Shown one piece after another: positions 51,194 through 58,841 of a DNA stretch of 64,000 nt. Position 1 is the stretch's first letter; the number at the start of each line of letters is the position of its first letter. A model generated the notes under the pieces. The model saw nothing but the letters and a program-made list of their open reading frames with translations, made no database searches and was not told the origin of the DNA. The stretch spans positions 1 to 64,000 of IMG/VR virus record IMGVR_UViG_3300032223_002658, one strand, 5' to 3'. This DNA comes from a virus. A program made the position numbers and the translations under genes.

Positions 51194-53112
51194 TTTGTTG
51201 ATATATCCACTATTTCGCAGGAATTTGCTGTGCATGCAAATGTTTGTGATCCAGATGTATTGTCAGTTTTTTCGTAATTTTTTAGAATAGACCAATCAAT
51301 TGGTGATGGCATTAAAGCAAGTGCCTTTTCATACTCTTCTTTTGAGCAATCTTGATATGGGGCTTGTCTATATGAGTGATCAGAGTGTGGAAGAAATGAT
51401 ATACCACTGATCTCATCAAAGTGAGAGTATACCCATGCACCAACATCCATCCACTCATGTTCTTTAACAGTAACTGTGATTGATGGCTTGTGCTCACACC
51501 AAAATCTTTGATACATTAGCCATGTTTCCAAATGCTCAATTGCTGTGAAAGAATTTCTTGTCAATGAGTCTTCCGCTTTCATCGGGAATGAGAAAACAAC
51601 AGTATGGTCTGGCTTCATTACACATGGTTCATTTGGGATTCCCATGTCGATCATCATTTTGCAAATCGGATCTTTTTTGTCGGCCCTTACAGTTCTTATG
51701 TAATAATTGTTATGTCTTGGGTGTATACCGGATGCAGCATCAACCAATTGAGATACAGTTCCACTTGGCTTAATGCAAGTAATTGCTGCTGCAGGATTTA
51801 TTTTCAATGCCTTTGCATACTTCTTATTTGTATCAACAGCCATTGAACGTAAATCTTTTAGCATTGATGCCAATTCTTCTGTTGGAACTGACATAAACTT
51901 ATTGTCCATTATACCAGTTAAAGAAACGCCAAGCAATGCCTCTTCTTCACAATTGTTCTTCCATTCTGAAGATAGATATGGAAAATTAGTTAGTGATGCC
52001 TGGAATGTTCCAAGAATAGTTGCAAGACGAACTTTGCTTGCTAAAGTTTCTTTTGTGTCAGATGGTCTTACAACTATTTCTGTTAGATTGCAAAACTCAC
52101 GATCTCTCAAAATTATTTCTGAGCATGGGTTTGTTCCAAACTCATAGCTTGCATCACGACGCTCACCAAGTTTTTCAACCGTTTTCTTACATGCTTCACG
52201 ATTGAAGATTCCTCGTTCACCGCTCTTGCTTTTATAAAGAGATATCCATTCTTCCATGAAGATACCAATGTCTGGTCTTTCTTTGTACGCAACGGAGTTG
52301 TTTGCAAGACCGCGTTGGGGATTTTCATTCCACCAAGCTCCTGATTTTGCGTCTCGCATTCTCTCATCAGTAAGATTACTGAGCGATATAAGTGCAGATC
52401 GTCGCACACCTCCAACAACGACAACTTCTGCAATTTTACAGACCAAATCATGGCATTCGATGGAAGTGAGTTTTCTTCCTGCAGCCTTCTTAAAAGTATC
52501 AACAGTGAATCTAAAGAGATCTTCCAATGGCCCCGGGCCAGAAGCACGGCCACCAAATGTCTTGAGTCTTGAGCCAGCAGGACGAACTTTTGAGATGTCC
52601 CATTTTGGAATTTGGCCTCCAATAAGTAGGGATACCAATTCGCGGTATGCCTTTGCCCAACCAGTTTTGCTGTCTTGAACAACAATAGTCGTTTCGCTGT
52701 TTGTAAATTCTTCAGCGATAGTTGGAAGCTTTTCGACGTATTGTCGCTCAACAGAGAATCCAACTCCTGTGCCGCACATGAGAATGTATAATATTTCATC
52801 AAACGCTCTTACTCTGCTAACTGTGACATATGAACAATTATACCCAGCTGTATTGTCTCTACGCAGAGCTTCTCCAGCAGTCATCAACGCTCTCATGCTT
52901 GGCATTATTTCAAGATTAAGAACCGCATCTATTAGTTCTTTCTCTAAATTTGCACTCAAGTCATATCCGCAATTCGACTTTAGATGATCTTTGAAAAAAT
53001 GAAAGTATCTATGTACAGTCTCTTCCCAAGTCTCTCTTCTTCCGATATCATCACGGAATCTTGAGTATCTTGAGAGATGGATAAATTGCTGATATTGTGT
53101 TGGTAAACTCAT
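51190..53112 (-). CDS. nrdJ: Class II (adenosylcobalamin-dependent) ribonucleotide reductase
   Basis: A 640-aa monomeric reductase of the B12-dependent type, acting on ribonucleotides to make deoxyribonucleotides without oxygen or a separate radical subunit. It has the AGYNCSYV active-site Cys near residue 92, GTGVGFSVE, the FGTNPCSEIIL loop near residue 335 with the finger-loop Cys and Glu, KPSGTVSQLVDAA, and the C-terminal pair in FACTANSCEIV. No small NrdB or activase gene is nearby. It is the first gene of the dUTPase transcript and has an ACCTACAAT box upstream. Confidence 0.95.
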   Translation of the reverse strand: MSLPTQYQQFIHLSRYSRFRDDIGRRETWEETVHRYFHFFKDHLKSNCGYDLSANLEKELIDAVLNLEIMPSMRALMTAGEALRRDNTAGYNCSYVTVSRVRAFDEILYILMCGTGVGFSVERQYVEKLPTIAEEFTNSETTIVVQDSKTGWAKAYRELVSLLIGGQIPKWDISKVRPAGSRLKTFGGRASGPGPLEDLFRFTVDTFKKAAGRKLTSIECHDLVCKIAEVVVVGGVRRSALISLSNLTDERMRDAKSGAWWNENPQRGLANNSVAYKERPDIGIFMEEWISLYKSKSGERGIFNREACKKTVEKLGERRDASYEFGTNPCSEIILRDREFCNLTEIVVRPSDTKETLASKVRLATILGTFQASLTNFPYLSSEWKNNCEEEALLGVSLTGIMDNKFMSVPTEELASMLKDLRSMAVDTNKKYAKALKINPAAAITCIKPSGTVSQLVDAASGIHPRHNNYYIRTVRADKKDPICKMMIDMGIPNEPCVMKPDHTVVFSFPMKAEDSLTRNSFTAIEHLETWLMYQRFWCEHKPSITVTVKEHEWMDVGAWVYSHFDEISGISFLPHSDHSYRQAPYQDCSKEEYEKALALMPSPIDWSILKNYEKTDNTSGSQTFACTANSCEIVDISTK

Positions 53113-53122
53113 ATTAGTATTA

Positions 53123-53131
53123 ATTGTAGGT
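53123..53131 (-). promoter_or_regulatory. ACCTACAAT promoter before the RNR gene
   Basis: On the minus strand ACCTACAAT ends 10 nt before the ATG at 53112. A TTAATA hexamer sits 5 nt before the ATG, so the exact -10 box is uncertain. The ACCTACAAT sequence is shared with two other minus-strand promoters. Confidence 0.4.
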
Positions 53132-53138
53132 TTTGCAA

Positions 53139-54134
53139 TTAGCTGTTTTGTGAATACACTTGACCATAAAGATTATTAATCTTGTCTGCATAAATTTCTG
53201 TTGAGTGTTGCTTGTATTTTAAATAGTTCACATTACCAATCTGTTGACGCTCTTCTTTGCTGAGGCTCTGCATTTTTTTTGTTAAATCAACTAGGCCATC
53301 TAGATCATCACAAAGCCATTCATCAGAATCAAAGAGTTCTGGAATTGCGGAGTCCTTATATGAAATTACAGGTTTTTTATTTGCAAAAGCCTCTAGAATT
53401 GAAAAACAAAAAGCTTCATTAGAACTTGGATAGTGGTAGACATCTATCTCATTCATTATTTGCTGTCTTTCATCATCTGTAACAGAACCTTTGATTGTTA
53501 TGTTGTCATTGCCGAAGTACTTGCGATAGGCATTCATTGCTTTAAAATAAGCAGGATCAAGGATTTCTCCAGCAACAATAAATTTGTTTTCTCTGCATTC
53601 GTTCGCACAATACAAAGTGTCGTGAATCATTTTTGATGGACAATAACTAGCTATTCTACCAAACACTGGTATGTCTTTTTGTGCTGATTCAATTTCATTG
53701 CACTCAACTCCATATCTTACAATTTCGTAATTGGAGACATGTGGATTCAAATCAACTTGATATTTTGAACTAAATAAAACTTTATCAAATTGTGTTGTAT
53801 CAAAGCCAATCGTTTGTCCACATAGAACGCTTGCGAACCGCTTGCACTTTGGTAAATAATTAAAGTACCCAAGTCGTTGTTCTCCAGGTATAAAAACATG
53901 TATGACATCTGGATTAAACTTATTTACAAGATCAATAAGATGCATATCGTATTCAAAGTTTTGCGCCCGCACTAAATGCGACTCACCAATACTTGAAAAC
54001 TTTTCTCTAAAAGGACCATCAACAGAGCCATAAAAAGACATCTCGTTTTGAGGACTAAGCTTTTTGGCAAGCTCATAAGCGGCTAGAGATGAACCACCTT
54101 GGTTGTAAAAATTGTTAATGAACGCTATTCGCAT
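53139..54134 (-). CDS. GT-B glycosyltransferase (family 4-like)
   Basis: A 331-aa enzyme. It starts MRIAFINNFYNQGGSSLAAYELA, with an acceptor-domain loop, and has VYHYPSSNEAFCFSILEAFANKKPVIS near residues 233-259, the donor-binding E-x7-E region. The length is near the family's lower end. It stands alone beside the RNR gene, far from the main sugar cluster. The ATG is 5 nt after a TACAAT box. Confidence 0.87.
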   Translation of the reverse strand: MRIAFINNFYNQGGSSLAAYELAKKLSPQNEMSFYGSVDGPFREKFSSIGESHLVRAQNFEYDMHLIDLVNKFNPDVIHVFIPGEQRLGYFNYLPKCKRFASVLCGQTIGFDTTQFDKVLFSSKYQVDLNPHVSNYEIVRYGVECNEIESAQKDIPVFGRIASYCPSKMIHDTLYCANECRENKFIVAGEILDPAYFKAMNAYRKYFGNDNITIKGSVTDDERQQIMNEIDVYHYPSSNEAFCFSILEAFANKKPVISYKDSAIPELFDSDEWLCDDLDGLVDLTKKMQSLSKEERQQIGNVNYLKYKQHSTEIYADKINNLYGQVYSQNS

Positions 54135-54139
54135 GTCTT

Positions 54140-54148
54140 ATTGTAGGT
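54140..54148 (-). promoter_or_regulatory. ACCTACAAT promoter of the glycosyltransferase
   Basis: On the minus strand ACCTACAAT, AAGAC, ATG at 54134: 5 nt between hexamer and start codon. Divergent to the GTGTATAGT box at 54147. Confidence 0.6.
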
Positions 54149-54155
54149 GTATAGT
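54147..54155 (+). promoter_or_regulatory. GTGTATAGT promoter of the plus-strand cassette
   Basis: GTGTATAGT, 14 nt before the ATG at 54170. No Shine-Dalgarno is evident, so the mRNA would have a leader of only about 7 nt. It overlaps the opposing ACCTACAAT box by 2 nt. Confidence 0.5.
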
Positions 54156-54169
54156 AATTTGATAAACCT

Positions 54170-54772
54170 ATGTCTGAAGAACCTAAATACATTTTTACTA
54201 CTCCTGAGGCTGCTGAAAACATGGCAGAGAAGTTAGGTTGCTCTGGACATCAAGAGTTCTACAATATAGATGGAAAACAATCCGGACTAAAAGCAAATAC
54301 TACTTATTATCTTCCATGTTCATCTCGTGATGTGCTGCACAATAGATTAGACGACTATAAAGAAAAGATGGCTAAGTCAGAAGAGCTTGATTTGGATCAG
54401 ATCGACTTTGCTGAATCAGAAGTGCAAGTTTCATTTGACGCTTTCTTGCAATCATATTTTGCTAATGGGTCTGATTCTGTTAGTGACTCTGTTAGAAAGA
54501 CACTGAGTAAAAAAGCTGCTGAGTATAATAAAAACACAAAACACAAAATAAAAACAGCTACTTTGATAACTGTATTCAGACGAGGAGTCGGAGCTTACAA
54601 AACAAACCCAACAAGTGTAAGACCAAATGTTCGCGGTCCTGAGCAGTGGGGTTATGGAAGAGTTAACGGGTTTTTGCACGCTTTAGGAACTGGATCATTC
54701 AAAAGAAAACCTTTTGACACAGATCTTCTTCCATCTAGTCACAGACTCTCATCAAAAAACAAAAAGAAATAA
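54170..54772 (+). CDS. DUF5824-like virion-associated protein
   Basis: A 200-aa protein with a C-terminal domain of the DUF5824 type: LITVFRRGVGAYKTNPTS near residue 126 and EQWGYGRVNGFLHALGTG near residue 157, then DTDLLP. This domain appears in many large phages, often in structural or internal proteins. The N-terminal half is acidic. It starts a small plus-strand cassette. Confidence 0.7.
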   Translation: MSEEPKYIFTTPEAAENMAEKLGCSGHQEFYNIDGKQSGLKANTTYYLPCSSRDVLHNRLDDYKEKMAKSEELDLDQIDFAESEVQVSFDAFLQSYFANGSDSVSDSVRKTLSKKAAEYNKNTKHKIKTATLITVFRRGVGAYKTNPTSVRPNVRGPEQWGYGRVNGFLHALGTGSFKRKPFDTDLLPSSHRLSSKNKKK

Positions 54773-54773
54773 A

Positions 54774-54842
54774 ATGTCAATAGAAAAATTAATAGAGGCA
54801 ATGGTATCTAAATTTGACTATCTAATAGATAGAGTTGTTTAA
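54774..54842 (+). CDS. 22-aa peptide consisting only of the MSIEK tag
   Basis: ATG at 54774, stop TAA at 54840. The peptide starts MSIEKLIEAMVSKF and ends IDRVV, so it is almost entirely the N-terminal tag of the proteins at 19347, 30358 and 30753, and its first 16 nt are identical to those of 19347 and 30358. Hydrophobic residues at positions 3, 7, 10, 11 and 14 are kept. It may be a real short peptide or a remnant of a tagged gene that lost its body. Confidence 0.5.
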   Translation: MSIEKLIEAMVSKFDYLIDRVV

Positions 54843-54855
54843 TAAAGAATAAAAA

Positions 54856-54864
54856 GTGTATTTT
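54856..54864 (+). promoter_or_regulatory. GTGTATTTT promoter
   Basis: GTGTATTTT, 17 nt before the ATG at 54882. A short A-rich leader lies between. Confidence 0.45.
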
Positions 54865-54881
54865 TAAAAGAAAGTTTTAAA

Positions 54882-55277
54882 ATGATTAACTATATATCAA
54901 AGTTAAATATTGCGGCAAATAATTATTTTAATAGTTTAAACAAAACTTTTGCAGGAATGGCTAGACACGCTTGCATTTATTGCAATCATGCTCCTGGAAG
55001 TGGTGGAGGTTCTGGTCTTGTATGGCATCCTGAACAAATTGTTGTTGGTCCAACTGGATCAAGATGCAATACAACACCAACTTTAACTGCTTCATATGAA
55101 ATACCATACAGAACCGGAAATATTTGTGAGTATGTAGCATGTAGTGGAGCTGGAGGGGGTGTAATAAAAACGATAGTAACAACAGCATCATGCACCGCAC
55201 AATTAGCGTCTTATTGGCAAAAAATACCTGATTATACTAACGTAACTCAATCTCTTCCACCACAACAAGAGATTTAA
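54882..55277 (+). CDS. Small Cys-rich hypothetical protein
   Basis: A 131-aa protein with an amphipathic N-terminus (MINYISKLNIAANNYFNSL), a CIYC motif near residue 29, a Gly-rich loop (GSGGGSG) and further Cys. It resembles the other tagged Cys-rich proteins in plan, although the tag sequence differs. No family recognised. Confidence 0.5.
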   Translation: MINYISKLNIAANNYFNSLNKTFAGMARHACIYCNHAPGSGGGSGLVWHPEQIVVGPTGSRCNTTPTLTASYEIPYRTGNICEYVACSGAGGGVIKTIVTTASCTAQLASYWQKIPDYTNVTQSLPPQQEI

Positions 55278-55291
55278 TAAACGTAATTAAA

Positions 55292-55768
55292 TTATAATTT
55301 AAAATATTCTATGGGTTTGAGCGCTGTTTGCTCAAGCCCATATGTTTTTCCATAACCAAGGTCAATTAGATTTTCATCTCTAATTAAATCATCTGCAGAA
55401 CACCAGCCAACTATGTTGTAATTTGGTTTTTGTCCAATAATTAATACGTAAACATCAGATGGATTTTCGTTCTTTGACCATCTTGCTAGCAGCTTGCCGG
55501 TTTTGTATTTCGTGGTTTTGATATCAATTTTATCACCATTCATTATTACATCATCTCCACCTTTTCGTGGGCTAATTGACATGTCTGGATATAAATTCAT
55601 GGCTTTGCAAAAAGCAAACTCACCACATATTCCCTCTAAGTCTGTTTCCTCACATGATTGAGGTCCAATTTTTTTATCAGAAACGCCCCCATTTCTATTG
55701 GAGGCGTATCTATTTTTAGCAATCCATTCACATATTTTTATTTCAGATTGATCAAGTGTTACGTTCAT
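55292..55768 (-). CDS. PD-(D/E)XK nuclease-like protein
   Basis: A 158-aa protein with EGICGEFAFCKAM near residue 45 (helix with Glu), GGDDVIMNGDKIDIKTTKYKTG near residue 69 (D...D-x-K core), a common layout in small phage nucleases. Its 3' coding end contains the plus-strand terminator at 55311. It overlaps the methyltransferase gene by 17 nt. It may cleave host or foreign DNA. Confidence 0.7.
   Translation of the reverse strand: MNVTLDQSEIKICEWIAKNRYASNRNGGVSDKKIGPQSCEETDLEGICGEFAFCKAMNLYPDMSISPRKGGDDVIMNGDKIDIKTTKYKTGKLLARWSKNENPSDVYVLIIGQKPNYNIVGWCSADDLIRDENLIDLGYGKTYGLEQTALKPIEYFKL
55311..55350 (+). terminator. Plus-strand terminator embedded in a convergent gene
   Basis: ATGGGTTTGAGC (55311-55322) pairs with GCTCAAGCCCAT (55330-55341) with one T-G pair and a 7-nt loop, followed by ATGTTTTTC. 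It lies about 34 nt after the plus-strand gene and inside the coding end of the nuclease gene. Confidence 0.8.
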
Positions 55769-56945
55769 AAGGATCTAATTTTAGTATTACCATATTTGGG
55801 CGAGCAGCAATGATCTTTGGATTTCTATAATTTGCAAATTTTACAAAATCAAAAACAGCAACGCTTATATCACCCCAATTAGCATCATCAATAGCAACAA
55901 CAAGACTGTGCTTTATGGTAGATGTGTTGATTAAATCTTGAATTGTGGTAAAATAACTATGCCCACCATCCACAAAAATGAAAGCCGTTTTAGTTTCTTG
56001 TGAATTTATATTAGCTGCCACAGCAGGCATTGACCTTGAAGAATCACCAACAACAATAGCGCAGTCAAATTCATCACCAAAATTTTCCTGTATTCTTGAT
56101 ATTGCCAACTCAGCATTAATTGGAACATCGTTTGGAGGAAGTTCTTCATCTGGCGCCTTTGCAAAAAGATCTAAAAGATATGCTTTTATTGGAAGATGTT
56201 CTTTGAAAAGACCAACTGATGTTTGGCATTTGAATGCGCCAATTTCAACATAATAATCTGGTTTTATTTTCTTATATACATCACATAGAAAATCAAACTT
56301 TACTCCAAGTGTTTTTCTTGGTGAGTCGTCTGTTAGATTTTCTGAATCATATTTTGTATTTACAAACAGAACATCTTTTTGAACTACAGTTCCTTGAAAT
56401 ACATTGTCTTTAATAAATGTGTGTGGCACAAAACCTATACTGTGAAGTTTTTCAATAATTTCATTTGATGAAGCAGCTCCAGCGTTGTACTCTGTAACTG
56501 GAAGTTCAATCAAAAGCCATTTGGTTCTTTTTAGTGTTTCTATACCGCCATTGATTATTGCGCACTCTGAACCTTGAGTATCAATTTTAATTAGATCAAA
56601 ATACTGAGATCCAGTGATGCTGTCAAGAGTTACAGTTGGAACATTTATGACATCAAAATTTCCATCTTTATAATACTCTGTGGTTTCTTTATAAAAAGAT
56701 GCTCCTTGACAAGTTGGCTCATTTTTATTTATATAGAAATTTTTTGACTCTGTATTGTCTCCAAGAGCTAATATTTTATATGTAGCGCCACATTCAATTA
56801 GTGCTTTTTCACACTTGGGATTTGCCTCTATAGATAGAATAGCTGCCTTTTGATTTAATTTTTTATATTCAACAAATGTTTGACCTATGTTTGCACCTAT
56901 GTCAATAATTACACTCGACTCTTTTACAATATCTTCTAAAATCAT
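55752..56945 (-). CDS. Double methyltransferase: FkbM domain fused to a second SAM methyltransferase
   Basis: A 397-aa protein with two methyltransferase-like domains. Residues about 10-180 are FkbM-type (IIDIGANIGQTF, LSIEANP, LIKIDTQGSECAIING). Residues about 225-390 are a second class I domain (YVEIGAFKCQTSVGLF, IVVGDSSRSMP, FIFVDGGHSYFTTIQDL), as in Methyltransf_24-like enzymes. FkbM domains methylate sugar hydroxyls or other acceptors. It is coupled to a glycosyltransferase gene, so it probably modifies a glycan. Confidence 0.85.
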   Translation of the reverse strand: MILEDIVKESSVIIDIGANIGQTFVEYKKLNQKAAILSIEANPKCEKALIECGATYKILALGDNTESKNFYINKNEPTCQGASFYKETTEYYKDGNFDVINVPTVTLDSITGSQYFDLIKIDTQGSECAIINGGIETLKRTKWLLIELPVTEYNAGAASSNEIIEKLHSIGFVPHTFIKDNVFQGTVVQKDVLFVNTKYDSENLTDDSPRKTLGVKFDFLCDVYKKIKPDYYVEIGAFKCQTSVGLFKEHLPIKAYLLDLFAKAPDEELPPNDVPINAELAISRIQENFGDEFDCAIVVGDSSRSMPAVAANINSQETKTAFIFVDGGHSYFTTIQDLINTSTIKHSLVVAIDDANWGDISVAVFDFVKFANYRNPKIIAARPNMVILKLDPYERNT

Positions 56946-57841
56946 ATGTTTCCTTTTATTGACTTAATTGCTGCAACCAAAGCATTATATGAGTTAATGC
57001 TGTGGATTGGATTTGATAAATCAGATATACCAAATGAGCAAGCACCAACATTTTCATTTACTATAAGTCTGCAGCCACACATTGCCGCTTCAACAACTGT
57101 TCTAGCTGATGCCTCTTTCCAGTTTGGCATATGCACAAAATACTTAGATGAATTCATTGCAAACGCAACTTGATCTGGAGTTGCAACGCCAAGATAGTTA
57201 TCTGCATTAATAAGATCTATATTTCCACGACCAATAAATTTTACATTATCGCCAAATATATTTTGTATTTCAACAACACCTTTAGCTTCAGTGATAGCTC
57301 CAACATAAAGAACATTTATTGGGCGCTCAAGATTGGCATTATTGAATATCTCGTTATTTATTTTTTGAAAATATATGAATGATCTTGGTATTTCAAATTT
57401 TGCAAATTTGTTCCATTCACTCAAGTGAAGTGGACTTAAAAATATATTGAATGCAGCTCCAGCCATCATCGTAGCTGTTATAGTTATTAAAGGATTATCT
57501 TCGTATCTTTCCTTTGCATCAATATTCCATCCACCATATTCATGTGGCGTTGCTCCAGTATAAGCGCACTCAGCAACTATATATGGTTTTCTAGAATCAA
57601 TAAATCTTCTCTGTTGTCCAATATCAAACCACTTTGAGCCATTTGGATCATTGAAGACGTCAAAATAAACATTAAGATCAGAATCATCTGGATCAATAAA
57701 AACATCAGTCGGTGTTATTACATTAACATAATATCCTGCGGCTTTTAAAGCCTCAATAACATCTTGACCTGTTGTATGACCACCACTCAAAAATGAATCA
57801 TTTGAAAGCGGACTGACTATTGTATAGTAATTTGCTATCAC
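56942..57841 (-). CDS. GT-B glycosyltransferase-like protein
   Basis: A 299-aa protein with NVLYVGAITEAKGVVEI near residue 177, KYFVHMPNWKEASARTVVEAAMCGCRLIVNENVGA near residue 240 (donor-binding region, E-x-E type) and a shorter acceptor half. The GTG start lies 5 nt after a TATACT box. It is ATGA-coupled to the double methyltransferase. Confidence 0.8.
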   Translation of the reverse strand: MIANYYTIVSPLSNDSFLSGGHTTGQDVIEALKAAGYYVNVITPTDVFIDPDDSDLNVYFDVFNDPNGSKWFDIGQQRRFIDSRKPYIVAECAYTGATPHEYGGWNIDAKERYEDNPLITITATMMAGAAFNIFLSPLHLSEWNKFAKFEIPRSFIYFQKINNEIFNNANLERPINVLYVGAITEAKGVVEIQNIFGDNVKFIGRGNIDLINADNYLGVATPDQVAFAMNSSKYFVHMPNWKEASARTVVEAAMCGCRLIVNENVGACSFGISDLSNPIHSINSYNALVAAIKSIKGNI

Positions 57842-57862
57842 AGTTTAGTATAGCATAAACTG
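57841..57862. repeat. Dyad around a promoter, operator candidate
   Basis: CAGTTTA (57841-57847) and TAAACTG (57856-57862) form a perfect 7-bp dyad with an 8-bp centre. The minus-strand -10 box TATACT (57847-57852) lies across the left arm and the centre. The left arm is not expected in the transcript, so a protein-binding site on DNA is more likely than an RNA hairpin. Confidence 0.5.
57847..57852 (-). promoter_or_regulatory. TATACT promoter, leaderless spacing
   Basis: On the minus strand TGC-TATACT (an extended -10), then AAACT and the GTG start at 57841: 5 nt. It does not carry the GTG prefix of the main promoter family. Confidence 0.55.
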
Positions 57863-57863
57863 A

Positions 57864-58841
57864 TTATTTACCACAAGAGTCTTGTGCTTGTTTAATTTTT
57901 TCTTTTGCGCAGGAAACAAGTATTGAAGCAAGCCATTCATCAGAACTTGACATTATTATTCCACCAGATGATAGGATCATACATGGTCTCTTTGAGTCTT
58001 GAGAATTAGCCCACTCTAATAAACACTGCTCCATTGCTGCTGCAAGCTTTACCTTTGCTATTGATGGACTACCAAAGCCAAGAGCGCCACAAATTTCGCT
58101 GAACAAGTTTGATGCATTAGCATTAGCTATATTAGCTATTCTTACTTTTATATATTCTGGCACATATTTAGCAATGAACTTTTGATTATCTATAGCTCTT
58201 TCAATTATATCTGTTGCTATTTTAGGATCTACTATAGTTGGGTCTGTTAAAACACTTGGTGGCTTTGGAAGTCTTGATATCATGTTTTTTAATCTTACAG
58301 CTATTTGTACTCTTTCAGTTAAAGTGTTTCCACCATCCCTAGCCTTATTGCAATCATAAATATACAAACCAAATTTATTTGAGCTTTTATCAACAAATGG
58401 ATCGTTTGCTGAGAAAATTTTATTATGCTCTTCTCTGTAAGAGACGAAATCATCATTTTGATTTAGTTCTTTCAACCATTCGTTTAAATATTCATCTATG
58501 AATGAACCAATTTTTGAATCCGATAAATTTAGTCCACCACAATAGGGGTTGTTTTGTGAAAAATCTGTTATGCCTTTTTGTATCTTTTCTCTTATTGGGC
58601 CTTCTCTTAATGCTTTAGTGCTTGTTGGTATCTTTGAATTTAAATATGTGCAATACTCACATATTTTTTGTTGTATAATAGATAATGATCCTTGCATGCA
58701 TGGCTGCATGTCTATGGGTAATGTTTCAACTGGAACTTGATTACCACCAAATCCACCACCAGTATCATGAATAGTTGTTCCTGGAGATAGTTTAACACCA
58801 AGAACAAATCTAAGTTTTTTTAATTTATCTGTATACTTCAA
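57864..58841 (-). CDS. Hypothetical protein, possible virion component
   Basis: A 325-aa protein starting at TTG (MKYTDKLKKLRF), with an amphipathic start, a Gly-rich loop and several Cys (for example CEYCTYL near residue 62). It overlaps the previous gene by 17 nt. The gene end lies 2 nt from the dyad at 57841. No family recognised; by context a partner of the Cys-rich protein at 58825. Confidence 0.5.
   Translation of the reverse strand: MKYTDKLKKLRFVLGVKLSPGTTIHDTGGGFGGNQVPVETLPIDMQPCMQGSLSIIQQKICEYCTYLNSKIPTSTKALREGPIREKIQKGITDFSQNNPYCGGLNLSDSKIGSFIDEYLNEWLKELNQNDDFVSYREEHNKIFSANDPFVDKSSNKFGLYIYDCNKARDGGNTLTERVQIAVRLKNMISRLPKPPSVLTDPTIVDPKIATDIIERAIDNQKFIAKYVPEYIKVRIANIANANASNLFSEICGALGFGSPSIAKVKLAAAMEQCLLEWANSQDSKRPCMILSSGGIIMSSSDEWLASILVSCAKEKIKQAQDSCGK

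Noticed and set aside
52113-52802. 229-aa ORF inside the RNR gene, and similar long alternative frames (8600-8983, 52256-52678)
   Set aside because: They lie fully inside strongly supported genes, have Leu/Ser-rich shadow composition and no independent start signal.
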